From Enemella dayhoffiae (GTDB lineage Bacteria > Actinomycetota > Actinomycetes > Propionibacteriales > Propionibacteriaceae): 64,000 nucleotides of DNA. The notes beneath the pieces were generated by a model, which made no database searches, was not told the DNA's origin, and saw only the letters and a program-made list of their open reading frames with translations. Position 1 is the first letter of the stretch, and every line of letters starts with the position of its first letter. The stretch is taken from the NCBI RefSeq assembly GCF_002250625.1, contig NZ_NMVQ01000009.1:39252-103251 (forward strand). The letters are read 5' to 3'. Made by a program: the position numbers and the translations under genes. Positions 8,613 to 16,066 of this stretch are shown here, piece after piece.

Positions 8613-10298
8613 TTGAGCACAGCTGGGGTTCGCAAGAGGTCTGCGCGCGCGTCGACCAACGGGGCTGCGGCCGCGGCCGCGGCCACTCCGCCGGCGCCGG
8701 CCGTGCGCGGTCGAGTCATCTTCGTCGGTACCGGTCCCGGCGACCCCGATCTGCTCACCCTCGGCGCGGTCGCCGCGATCGGTGAGGCGAGCGCGGTGCT
8801 GCTCGACACCGAGCTGATGCAGGGACTGTTCGAGCACCCGTCGGTGAAGGTGGCCGAGGGCGTACCCGTCAGCGTGCTGCCGCACCAGCCCTCCGGCAAG
8901 ATGCTGCCGCCCGCCCAGCGCGCCAAGCAGGTGCTGAAGCTTGCCGCCGGCGGCGGCCGCGTGGTGCGGCTGGTCGCCGGCGACCCGTTCCTGGACGGTC
9001 AGGTGGCCGACGAGGCCGCCGCCTGCGTCCGTGGCGGCATCGACTTCGAGGTGGTGCCCGGGGTGTCCGCGATGACCGCGGTCCCCGAATATGCCGGAAT
9101 CCCGCTGCACAACGCCGGCGGCACCCACTTCGTCTCCACCGGTGACCGGGTGAGCAAGGCCCAGTCCGCGCAGTGGGCGGCCACCGGGACACTGGTCGTC
9201 TCCACCCTGGCCGGGCTGCTCTCCGACGTCGTCGCGGCCGTGCTGGCGACCGGACGCAGCGAGACCGACGGGTGCCTGATCACCTTCTATGGCGGTTCCA
9301 CCGAGCAGCGCACCGTCGCGACCCCGCTGGCCGGGTTGGCCGAGGCGGTGACCGACCCGCAGGTGCGGCAACTGGATCCCGAGGAGCCGGTACATCTGAT
9401 GGTCGGCCCCGCGGTCGAGCTGCGCGAGGACCTGTCCTGGTATGAGACGAAGCCGCTGTTCGGCTGGCGGGTGCTGGTGCCGCGGACCAAGGACCAGGCC
9501 GGCCCGATGACCAACCGGCTGCGTTCCTACGGCGCGCACAGCGAGGAGGTGCCCACCATCTCGGTGGAGCCGCCGCGCAGCCCGCAGCAGATGGAGAAGG
9601 CCGTCCGCGGCCTGGTCGAGGGGCGCTATGAGTGGGTCGCGTTCACCTCGGTGAACGCGGTCAAGGCGGTCCGCGAGCGGCTCGAGGACTACGGGCTGGA
9701 CGCCCGCGCGCTGTCCGGGTTGAAGGTGGCCGCCGTCGGCAAGGTGACCGCCGGCGCTCTGCAGGCGTGGGGGATCGAGCCCGACCTGGTGCCGGCCGGC
9801 GAACAGTCGGCGGCCGGGCTGGCCGCCGAGTGGCCGCCCTATGACGAGCTGCTCGACCCGATCAACCGGGTGTTCCTGCCGCGCGCCGACATCGCCACCG
9901 AGACCCTGTCCGCCGGGCTCGCGACCCTCGGCTGGGAGGTCGAGGACGTCACCGCCTATCGCACCGTCCGCGCGGCCCCGCCGCCCGCCGAGGTGCGCGA
10001 GGCGATCAAGACCGGGCGGTTCGACGCGGTCGTGTTCACCTCCTCCTCGACGGTGCGCAACCTGGTCGGGATCGCCGGCAAGCCGCACGCCGGCACCGTG
10101 ATCGCGGTGATCGGCCCGGCCACCGCGCGGACCTGTGAGGAGCATGGGCTGCGGGTCGACGTGATGGCGCCGAACCCGGGCGCGCTGGAGCTGGCCGACT
10201 CGCTCGCCAACTTCGCTGCCGAGCGGCGCGACCAGCTGACCGCGGCAGGTGAGACCGTCAGCAAGCCGTCGGAGCGCAAGCCCGCCCGTCGCCGATGA
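8613..10298 (+). CDS. hemD: Uroporphyrinogen-III synthase fused to a SUMT-like methyltransferase domain
   Basis: The 561-residue fusion has a tetrapyrrole-methylase domain first (VGTGPGDPDLLTLGA, then VVPGVSAM) and a HEM4 uroporphyrinogen-III synthase domain from about residue 290 (WRVLVPRTKDQAG through FTSSSTVRNL). Such fusions are usual in actinobacteria. In the methylase half the second SUMT signature is altered: the RLKGGDPFxxGRGxEE pattern reads RLVAGDPFLDGQVADE, so methyltransferase activity is doubtful. TTG 8613 gives an MSTAGV start; TTG 8604 is an in-frame alternative. The HEM4 half closes hydroxymethylbilane for haem, sirohaem and cobalamin. Confidence 0.9.
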   Translation: MSTAGVRKRSARASTNGAAAAAAATPPAPAVRGRVIFVGTGPGDPDLLTLGAVAAIGEASAVLLDTELMQGLFEHPSVKVAEGVPVSVLPHQPSGKMLPPAQRAKQVLKLAAGGGRVVRLVAGDPFLDGQVADEAAACVRGGIDFEVVPGVSAMTAVPEYAGIPLHNAGGTHFVSTGDRVSKAQSAQWAATGTLVVSTLAGLLSDVVAAVLATGRSETDGCLITFYGGSTEQRTVATPLAGLAEAVTDPQVRQLDPEEPVHLMVGPAVELREDLSWYETKPLFGWRVLVPRTKDQAGPMTNRLRSYGAHSEEVPTISVEPPRSPQQMEKAVRGLVEGRYEWVAFTSVNAVKAVRERLEDYGLDARALSGLKVAAVGKVTAGALQAWGIEPDLVPAGEQSAAGLAAEWPPYDELLDPINRVFLPRADIATETLSAGLATLGWEVEDVTAYRTVRAAPPPAEVREAIKTGRFDAVVFTSSSTVRNLVGIAGKPHAGTVIAVIGPATARTCEEHGLRVDVMAPNPGALELADSLANFAAERRDQLTAAGETVSKPSERKPARRR

Positions 10299-10342
10299 AG
10301 AGGCGCGGCCGATGACGAGGCGCCGATGAGGAGGCGCAGCCG

Positions 10343-11317
10343 ATGACCGCGCGCTATCCGGTGTCGCGGCCGCGGCGGCTGCGGTCGCTGCCGGTGCTGC
10401 GGTCGATGATCGCCGAGACCTCGGTGCAGCCGCGCCAGCTGGTGCTCCCGGCGTTCGTCGCCGAGGGGCTGAGCGAGCCTCGTGCGATCTCCTCGATGCC
10501 CGGGGTGGTTCAGCACACCATCGACTCGCTGCGGCGGACCGCGGTCGAGTGTGCCGACGCCGGCCTGGCCGGGATCATGCTGTTCGGGCTGCCGGAAGAG
10601 AAGGACGCAAGCGGGTCGGGGGCGCTGGACCCCGACGGCATCCTCGCCGTCGCGCTGCGCGAGGTGCGCGCCGAGGTGGGTGACGAGCTGCTGGTGATGA
10701 GCGACGTCTGCCTCGACGAGTTCACCGACCACGGGCACTGCGGGGTGCTCACCGACTCCGGGCTGGTCGACAACGACGCGACCCTGCGGGCGTACGCCGA
10801 GATGGCCGTGCTGCACGCCGAGGCCGGGGCCCACGTGGTCGGGCCGAGCGGGATGATGGACGGTCAGGTCGGGGTGATCCGGACCGCGCTCGATGCGGTC
10901 GGGCACAGCGACACGGTGATCCTGGCGTACGCCGCGAAATATGCCTCGGCGTTCTATGGGCCGTTCCGTGAGGCGGTGAACTCCTCGCTGAGTGGTGACC
11001 GGCGGACGTACCAGCAGGACCCGGCCAACCTGCGCGACGCGCTGCGCGAGATCGAGCTCGACGTGGCCGAGGGGGCGGACATCATCATGGTGAAGCCGGC
11101 CCTGGCCTACCTCGACGTGATCGCCGCGGCCCGCGCACACACCGACCTGCCGGTGGCGGCGTACAACATCTCCGGCGAGTACGCCATGGTCGAGGCCGCC
11201 GCCGCCAACGGCTGGATCGACCGGGAGCGCGCGATCTCCGAGACCCTCACCTCGATCCGCCGCGCCGGCGCCGACATCATCCTCAGCTACTGGGCCCTCG
11301 AACACGCCCGCCGCTGA
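10343..11317 (+). CDS. hemB: Delta-aminolevulinate dehydratase (porphobilinogen synthase) HemB
   Basis: The 324-residue enzyme condenses two 5-aminolevulinates into porphobilinogen. The lysine in [13 protein letters not shown] and the Schiff-base lysine in [10 protein letters not shown] are present. The metal segment reads [14 protein letters not shown], so the second cysteine of the classical zinc triad is Asp, pointing to a mixed or magnesium-type site. The ATG follows GAGGAGGCGCAGCCG. The 45 bases between hemD and hemB hold three degenerate GATGARGAGGCG units. It closes the rex-hemACDB operon. Confidence 0.95.
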   Translation: MTARYPVSRPRRLRSLPVLRSMIAETSVQPRQLVLPAFVAEGLSEPRAISSMPGVVQHTIDSLRRTAVECADAGLAGIMLFGLPEEKDASGSGALDPDGILAVALREVRAEVGDELLVMSDVCLDEFTDHGHCGVLTDSGLVDNDATLRAYAEMAVLHAEAGAHVVGPSGMMDGQVGVIRTALDAVGHSDTVILAYAAKYASAFYGPFREAVNSSLSGDRRTYQQDPANLRDALREIELDVAEGADIIMVKPALAYLDVIAAARAHTDLPVAAYNISGEYAMVEAAAANGWIDRERAISETLTSIRRAGADIILSYWALEHARR

Positions 11318-11349
11318 CCCACGGGGCCTCGGGACGAACCACCCACCCG

Positions 11350-11408
11350 GCATAACCACTGACAAACTTCTCCCCCCGCCGACCTCCGACTTTGTCAGTT
11401 GTTATGCC
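11350..11408. terminator. Long hairpin downstream of hemB
   Basis: GCATAACCACTGACAAA at 11350-11366 pairs with TTTGTCAGTTGTTATGC at 11391-11407 with one mismatch over 17 bases and a 24-base loop. It lies 32 bases after the hemB stop, between convergent genes, so it could end transcription from either side. No T-run follows. The right arm is also the left end of the repeat element starting at 11389, so the hairpin may be a by-product of that element. Confidence 0.45.
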
Positions 11409-11561
11409 CTCCGTGAGGGGCTCCGCCCCCCACAACGCCCGATGCCCTCAGCGGCGTACGCCCGTTCTCCCCGCGGCACCCCGCGAAATCTCTTTGGCGG
11501 TTTTCCCCTGTCTGACCAGGCGGGAGGGGAGGGTTGACAAGGGGATAACAACTGACAAAGT
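11389..11561. repeat. Repeat element copy A with terminal inverted repeats
   Basis: ACTTTGTCAGTTGTTAT at the left end (11389-11405) is repeated inverted and exactly at the right end (11545-11561). The 173-base interior contains CTCCCCGCGGC followed by AATC, CTTT, GCGGTTTT and CCC blocks that recur in the same order in a second copy at 15642-15779. No reading frame fits inside. The ends and length resemble a miniature inverted-repeat element, but no target duplication is visible (flanks CCG / CGG). Confidence 0.6.
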
Positions 11562-11568
11562 CGGGTTG

Positions 11569-12378
11569 CTACTTGCCGGTGCCGGCGGTCATCCCTTCGA
11601 TGAAGTAGCGCTGCAGGAAGACGTACGCCACCACCAGCGGGAGGGAGGCGACGACGACCCCGGAGAACAGCAGCGGATAGTTGGTCAGGAACTCGCCCTG
11701 AAAGCCGAGCAGGGCCAGCGGCAGCGTCTTCTTCTCCGGCGACTGGATGAACAGCAGCGGGTACAGCAGATCGTTCCAGTGCATCACGAACAGGAAGATC
11801 GCCGTGGCCGCCAGCGAGGGCAGCGACAGCGGCAGCACCACCGAGCGGAACACCCGCAGGTCACCGGCCCCGTCGATCGCCGCGGCCTCGAACAGCTCAC
11901 CGGGCAGGCTGCGCATGAACCCGGTCAGGATGAACACCGCCACCGGCAGCGTGACCACGACGTTGATCAGCACCAGCCCGAACCGGCTGTCCAGCAGCCC
12001 GAGCACCTCGAACAGCACCCGTTGCGGGATCATGTTCGCCTGCGCCGGCACCGCCATGCCGAGGATCAGCAGGGCGTACACGGCGGTCCCCAGCCACCCG
12101 CGGACGCGCGCCAGGGCGTACGCCGCCAGGCTGGCGATGACCAGGGTGGCGAGCACCGAACTGACCGTGATCACGGTGCTGTTGAACAGCGCCTGGCCGA
12201 GCCCGCCGCTGCCCAGCACCGTCGCATAACCGTCCAGCTGCGGGGTGAGGGTGGGTGCGAACGGGTGCTCGAACATCTCCTGCTGGGTCTTCACCGACCC
12301 GAACAGCACCACCGCCAACGGCACCACGATGATCAGCGTGTAGACCAGCAGCAGGGTCCGGCGACCGAGTGTCAGCAT
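11569..12378 (-). CDS. CUT1-type sugar ABC transporter permease (MalG-like)
   Basis: The 269-residue protein has six predicted membrane helices and the inner-membrane permease EAA loop (ELFEAAAIDGAGDLRVFRSVVLPLSLP) that contacts the ATPase. The layout, with a short N terminus and a terminal GMTAGTGK, matches the MalG/LacG subfamily of carbohydrate importers. It overlaps the other permease by one base (TGATG) and is the last gene of the dioxygenase-ABC operon. No ATPase gene is near; such systems commonly share an MsiK-type ATPase encoded elsewhere. Confidence 0.9.
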   Translation of the reverse strand: MLTLGRRTLLLVYTLIIVVPLAVVLFGSVKTQQEMFEHPFAPTLTPQLDGYATVLGSGGLGQALFNSTVITVSSVLATLVIASLAAYALARVRGWLGTAVYALLILGMAVPAQANMIPQRVLFEVLGLLDSRFGLVLINVVVTLPVAVFILTGFMRSLPGELFEAAAIDGAGDLRVFRSVVLPLSLPSLAATAIFLFVMHWNDLLYPLLFIQSPEKKTLPLALLGFQGEFLTNYPLLFSGVVVASLPLVVAYVFLQRYFIEGMTAGTGK

Positions 12379-13304
12379 CAGCCCCGCCCCTCCCGGCCCA
12401 GCGCGGCCAGTCCGCGGCGCTGCAGCACCGTGATCAGCGCGATCAGCAGCATGAACACCAGCGATTCGGCGGCGGCGTACCCGTATTGGGAGTTGGCGTA
12501 ACTGGTGTAGATCCGCGTCGACAGGATGTCCAGCGACTGCTTCGGCGGGATCCCGGACATGCCGAGGATCAGGTCGAAGGCCTTGAACGACTGGATGGTG
12601 GTGTACGCCACCACGATGGTCAGCGAGGGCACGATCTGCGGCACGGTGATGTGCCGGAACCGGCTGAGCGCGCCCGCCCCGTCGATCGCCGCGGCCTCGT
12701 AGAACTCCTTGGGCACCTGCTGCAGACCGGCCACGAAGACGACCATCATCTGCCCGATGTGCGCCCAGCACTGCGCCAGCGCCACCCAGTAGATCGCCAC
12801 GGCGTCGTTGCCGAGATAGTTCACCGCCGGGTCCGCCACGTTGAGCCCGAACAGACGCGGAACGGCGGCGAGCCCGCCGAGCACCCCGTTGGCCAGCCCG
12901 AAGCTGGGGTCGTAGACGAACTTCCAGATGAACGCGACCGACACCGAGGAGAGGATCGTCGGAAAGAAGTACAGCGCCCGCAGCAGCACCGACACCCGGG
13001 TGTTGCGCAGCAGCGCCAACGCCAGCACCAGCGACATCAGCGTCTGCAGCAGCACCACCACGAGCAGGAATTTGAGGTTGTTGATCAGCGCGTTGCGGAA
13101 CAGGCTGTCACCGGTCAGCACCCGGGTGAAGTTGTCCGCGCCGACGTCGTTGAAGTCCGCCGAATAGCCGTCCCAGTCGGTGACGGCATATTGCAGCGCC
13201 TGCAGGGTGGGGATGGCGAAGAAAAAGACGAACAGCGCCATCGCCGGCACCCAGAACAGGTGGATCGTCCACCGCGGATCGGCGGGGGAGCGGCGTCGGC
13301 TCAC
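12378..13304 (-). CDS. CUT1-type sugar ABC transporter permease (MalF/UgpA-like)
   Basis: The 308-residue integral membrane protein has about six helices and an EAA loop (EFYEAAAIDGAGALSRFRHITVP). Its extended first periplasmic region and FVYDPSFG segment fit the MalF/UgpA/LacF side of carbohydrate importers. The GTG start at 13304 overlaps the stop of the binding-protein gene by 4 bases (GTGA), which decides the start; upstream in-frame codons lie inside that gene. It would pair with the downstream permease to form the channel. Confidence 0.9.
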   Translation of the reverse strand: MSRRRSPADPRWTIHLFWVPAMALFVFFFAIPTLQALQYAVTDWDGYSADFNDVGADNFTRVLTGDSLFRNALINNLKFLLVVVLLQTLMSLVLALALLRNTRVSVLLRALYFFPTILSSVSVAFIWKFVYDPSFGLANGVLGGLAAVPRLFGLNVADPAVNYLGNDAVAIYWVALAQCWAHIGQMMVVFVAGLQQVPKEFYEAAAIDGAGALSRFRHITVPQIVPSLTIVVAYTTIQSFKAFDLILGMSGIPPKQSLDILSTRIYTSYANSQYGYAAAESLVFMLLIALITVLQRRGLAALGREGRG

Positions 13305-14578
13305 CTGATCTTCTCGGCGACGACCTGTTGCGCCTTCTCCGCGGCCTGCTCGGGCGAGGTGCCGCCGACCACCGAGATGCACGCCCCCTCGAGCGCGTTG
13401 CGCACGTCCAGGTTGAGGAACTGGAAGCGCGGCGCCAGCATCGTCTTCTTCTGCAGCCACGGGGCGAGCTGCTTGAGGTCGGCGTTCTGATAGTCGACCC
13501 CCTTCACGGTGACGTGCTGCACCGTCGCGTTGGCATACGTCGTCGCATTCGCTTTGTCGGAAAGGAATGCGAGCCACGCCTTGGCCGCCGGTTGCACGGC
13601 CGAGCCGGTGTTCAGCCCGAGGATGAAGGTGGCGTTGTAGGTGCCCTGATATTTCGCCTTGCCCTTGGTGGTGGTGATCGGGGCGAGCACGTCGACCGGG
13701 AACTTGCCGCCCATCGAGCGCACGGAGGCGATCTGATAGCTGCCGGTGGCCAGCATCGCGGCCCTGCCGGAACTGAACAGCTGCTGGGCGGCCTCGGCGC
13801 CGGTACCGGTGGCGTTGGGCTGGAAGTACGGCCGCAGCTGGGCGTATTGCCGCAGGGTCTGCACGAACCAGGGGTCGGTGGCCTTCAGCTTGCCGGCCTC
13901 GACCTGGGCGCAGGCGTCGTCACTGGGCTGGTTGTTCATCACCATCGAGTTGAACAGCTGGCCGGCGTTGCCGATGTCGGCGCCGGGCCAGGCAATCGGG
14001 GTGAAGCCGGCGCCCTTCAGCTTCTCCAACATGGAAAGGAATCCGTCCCAGTCACCGGGGGCCTCGCTGAGCCCGGCCTTCTGCAGCGCCTCGAGGTTGA
14101 CCACCGGCATCGGGAAGACAACCTGATAGGGCAGGCCCCACTGCTTGCCGTCCTTGCGGCCGGCCTCGATCAGCGCGGGCTCGTAGTTCTGCACCACGTC
14201 CTGCCCGGTCAGGTCGGCGTACACCCCCGCCTTGACGAACTGCTCGAACTGGGCGCCGCGGAAGGTGGGGAACACGTCGCCGATTTTGCTGCCACGCAAG
14301 CGATTCAGCGCCTGGGACTGATAGTCGTTGGACGGGGTGATGTCCTGAGCGACCGTTACGCCGGGGGTGGCGGCGGCGAACGCGTTGCCGAGCTGGTCGA
14401 AGGTGGCCCGGTCCTCGGCCCGCCAGTGTGCGAACGACACCTTGCCCTCGGGCTTGCCGGTGGCGGCGGGCTGGCCGCCGCCCTTGGGCGCGGTCGATCC
14501 GGGTCCGGCGCAGGCGGCCAGCGCCCCGGCTCCGGCGGCAGCGGCCACGGCGAGGAAGGATCGGCGGTGCAGGGTCAT
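13301..14578 (-). CDS. Extracellular sugar-binding lipoprotein of an ABC importer
   Basis: The 425-residue protein starts HRRSFLAVAAAA, a twin-arginine-like signal, and reaches a lipobox LAACAG near residue 23, so it should be a lipid-anchored binding protein. The mature part follows the SBP_bac_1 (MalE/UgpB) family pattern: VSFAHWRAED, a FPTFRG segment, QWGLPYQV and a C-terminal hinge helix. The ATG at 14578 has AGGAG at 8 bases. The gene begins only 42 bases after the dioxygenase stop, so the two are co-transcribed. The ligand is unknown; the dioxygenase may hint at a sulfated or otherwise substituted substrate. Confidence 0.88.
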   Translation of the reverse strand: MTLHRRSFLAVAAAAGAGALAACAGPGSTAPKGGGQPAATGKPEGKVSFAHWRAEDRATFDQLGNAFAAATPGVTVAQDITPSNDYQSQALNRLRGSKIGDVFPTFRGAQFEQFVKAGVYADLTGQDVVQNYEPALIEAGRKDGKQWGLPYQVVFPMPVVNLEALQKAGLSEAPGDWDGFLSMLEKLKGAGFTPIAWPGADIGNAGQLFNSMVMNNQPSDDACAQVEAGKLKATDPWFVQTLRQYAQLRPYFQPNATGTGAEAAQQLFSSGRAAMLATGSYQIASVRSMGGKFPVDVLAPITTTKGKAKYQGTYNATFILGLNTGSAVQPAAKAWLAFLSDKANATTYANATVQHVTVKGVDYQNADLKQLAPWLQKKTMLAPRFQFLNLDVRNALEGACISVVGGTSPEQAAEKAQQVVAEKIR

Positions 14579-14620
14579 GGTTCGGGCTCCTGGATCGGGC
14601 TGGGTCGACTGGGACAAGTA

Positions 14621-15553
14621 TCACGCAGCGTTGACGAAGGCGGCAGAGCTGCCCACGCGCGGCACGGATCGGCGGCCGTCGACGCTGACCGGCACCTCTC
14701 CGGCCACCGTCATCCGGCGCAGCACCCGGTCGGCGTCCCCATAGTCGGCGACCCCGTAGTGCTGGGTGGCGCGGTTGTCCCAGATCGCCACGTCACCGGG
14801 CGACCAGTCCCAGCGCACGGTGTTCTCCAGCCGGGACACGTGCCGTTGCAGCAGCGCGATCAGCGCATCGGAGTCGACCCGGGAGACCCCGAGCAGGTGG
14901 CTGGCGAACGCGCCGAGCAGCAGGCTGCGCTCGCCGGTCTCGGGGTGCACGTGCACCACCGGGTGCTCGGTCTCGAACCGGCTGGAGTTGAACGTGTCCT
15001 GGTACGCCCGGCTGCGCGCGTCGGTGGGCGGGTCGGCGACCTGGCCGCGGAACTGGGCATAGTCGTGCTGGTTGGTGTGCACCGCCCAGAGTCGATCGGC
15101 CATCGCCTGCAGACCCGGGTTCAGACGCTTGTACGCCTCCACCGCATTTGCCCAGGTGGTCGTCCCACCGTAGGGCGGAAGTACCAGCGGGCGGAGCACA
15201 CTGATCGCGGGCACCCGGTCGAGGAAGGTGATGTCGGTGTGCCACGCGTTCGCCTTGCTGTCGCGGGCGTCCAGAGTGAGGGCCCCGTGATCGTCGAGGC
15301 CGCCGACGGTCGGGTGCGACCGGGTGAGCTGGCCGAGCCGACCGGTGAAGGCGCGGTGGCTCTCGTCGTCGAGCTGCTGCCCCCGGAAGAACAGCACCCG
15401 GTGCTCGAGCAGGGCGGCGCGGATGGCGGCCACGGTCGGCTCGGGCAGGTCCCCGCTGAGGCCTACGCCCTCGACGAGCGCGCCGAGACTCTCCGACACC
15501 TTGCGTACGCGCACGTCGGTCTGCGGGGGGTTCGTCACTGAAGCCGCTGTCAT
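14621..15553 (-). CDS. TauD/TfdA-family Fe(II)/2-oxoglutarate dioxygenase
   Basis: The 310-residue enzyme has the iron triad of the family: HTD in NAWHTDITF, and a distal histidine in WDNRATQHYGVADYG followed by the 2-oxoglutarate-binding arginine in RVLRRMTVAGE. The last segment resembles alkylsulfatase AtsK and taurine dioxygenase more than 2,4-D dioxygenase. It would oxidise a substrate next to a sulfate, sulfonate or ether group, releasing succinate and CO2. It is the first gene of an operon with a sugar-type ABC importer, an unusual pairing, and is controlled by the promoter just upstream. Confidence 0.88.
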   Translation of the reverse strand: MTAASVTNPPQTDVRVRKVSESLGALVEGVGLSGDLPEPTVAAIRAALLEHRVLFFRGQQLDDESHRAFTGRLGQLTRSHPTVGGLDDHGALTLDARDSKANAWHTDITFLDRVPAISVLRPLVLPPYGGTTTWANAVEAYKRLNPGLQAMADRLWAVHTNQHDYAQFRGQVADPPTDARSRAYQDTFNSSRFETEHPVVHVHPETGERSLLLGAFASHLLGVSRVDSDALIALLQRHVSRLENTVRWDWSPGDVAIWDNRATQHYGVADYGDADRVLRRMTVAGEVPVSVDGRRSVPRVGSSAAFVNAA

Positions 15554-15567
15554 GGATATTCCTCATC

Positions 15568-15619
15568 CCTATTGGTCGATAGGCAATGCGAATATAGGGC
15601 GGGGGCATTCGCCCGCCAA
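15568..15619 (-). promoter_or_regulatory. Dioxygenase-ABC operon promoter with palindromic operator
   Basis: On the minus strand TTGGCG (15619-15614) and TATATT (15596-15591) are spaced 17 bases, a good sigma-70-type promoter. At the expected start point lies the palindrome CCTATTGGTCGATAGG (15568-15583, arms CCTAT/ATAGG), a likely repressor site. No regulator gene is adjacent, so the controlling protein is unknown. Confidence 0.5.
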
Positions 15620-15641
15620 GTGTGGCTCACCCCTTGGACGC

Positions 15642-15779
15642 ACTTTGTCAGTTGTCATGCGGACTTCCTCCCGCTCTCCCCGCGGCGCCCGCCCCAATCC
15701 CTTTAGCGGTTTTACCCGGTCCGGAGCCCCGGGGGCGTGGGTGCGCGAGCCCTCACGCGGGGCATGACACTGACAAAGT
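15642..15779. repeat. Repeat element copy B with terminal inverted repeats
   Basis: ACTTTGTCAGTTGTCATGC at 15642-15660 is matched, inverted, by 15762-15779 with one base missing. The 138-base interior shares with copy A (11389-11561) the ordered blocks CTCCCCGCGGC, AATC, CTTT, GCGGTTTT and CCC. It lies between the divergent dioxygenase and bfd promoters, where a terminator would make no sense. Copies A and B lie either side of the dioxygenase-ABC operon. Confidence 0.6.
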
Positions 15780-15843
15780 TGGGGGGGATGGGGGCGTGGG
15801 AAACGAAACAATCTGTAGCGAGGGGTTCACAAGTCCGAGTCGG

Positions 15844-15862
15844 TCAGGTTAGCCTTACCTGC
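15844..15862 (+). promoter_or_regulatory. DtxR/IdeR iron box overlapping the bfd promoter
   Basis: TCAGGTTAGCCTTACCTGC agrees with the DtxR/IdeR consensus TTAGGTTAGSCTAACCTAA at 15 of 19 positions. The internal TAGCCT (15850-15855) also fits a -10 box seven bases before the bfd ATG at 15863, so the box covers the core promoter of a leaderless transcript. DtxR-family repressors bind with Fe2+. At this position binding would repress; mycobacterial IdeR activates bfrA from boxes further upstream, so the sign here is inference. Confidence 0.8.
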
Positions 15863-16066
15863 ATGATCGTCTGTCACTGTGAAGTGGTGAGCGACCGCGA
15901 GGTAGCGGCCAGCTGTCACCGTGGTGCGCAGACGGTGGAGCAGGTCGGGATGATGACCGAGGCCGGTACCGGCTGCGGCGGCTGTCACGAGTCCATCCGG
16001 GCGATCCTCGAGCGCTATTGTGGCCCCCAGGACCACAGCCTCGAGGAGACCGATGAAGCCGCGTAG
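15863..16066 (+). CDS. bfd: Bacterioferritin-associated ferredoxin
   Basis: The 67-residue protein has the four cysteines of the BFD-like [2Fe-2S] domain: CHC near residue 4-6 and CGGC near residue 40. Bfd passes electrons to bacterioferritin to reduce and release stored iron. The ATG directly abuts the iron box, giving a leaderless mRNA. The gene overlaps bfr by 14 bases, so the pair is coupled and iron-regulated. Confidence 0.93.
   Translation: MIVCHCEVVSDREVAASCHRGAQTVEQVGMMTEAGTGCGGCHESIRAILERYCGPQDHSLEETDEAA

Noticed and set aside
10290..10342. GATGARGAGGCG units between hemD and hemB as a regulatory array
   Set aside because: Three degenerate units that also supply the hemB ribosome site; too short and irregular to call.
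11350..11408. Simple intrinsic terminator as the full explanation of the GCATAAC/TTTGTCAG words
   Set aside because: The same word also occurs between divergent promoters at 15.6-15.8 kb and has no T-run, so it is better treated as a repeat family, though it may help termination after hemB.
13328..15541. Very long open frame on the plus strand opposite the ABC and dioxygenase genes
   Set aside because: Its protein is a Gly/Arg/Val-rich mirror of the real minus-strand genes, which have family motifs, signal peptide and ribosome sites. High GC leaves antisense frames open.
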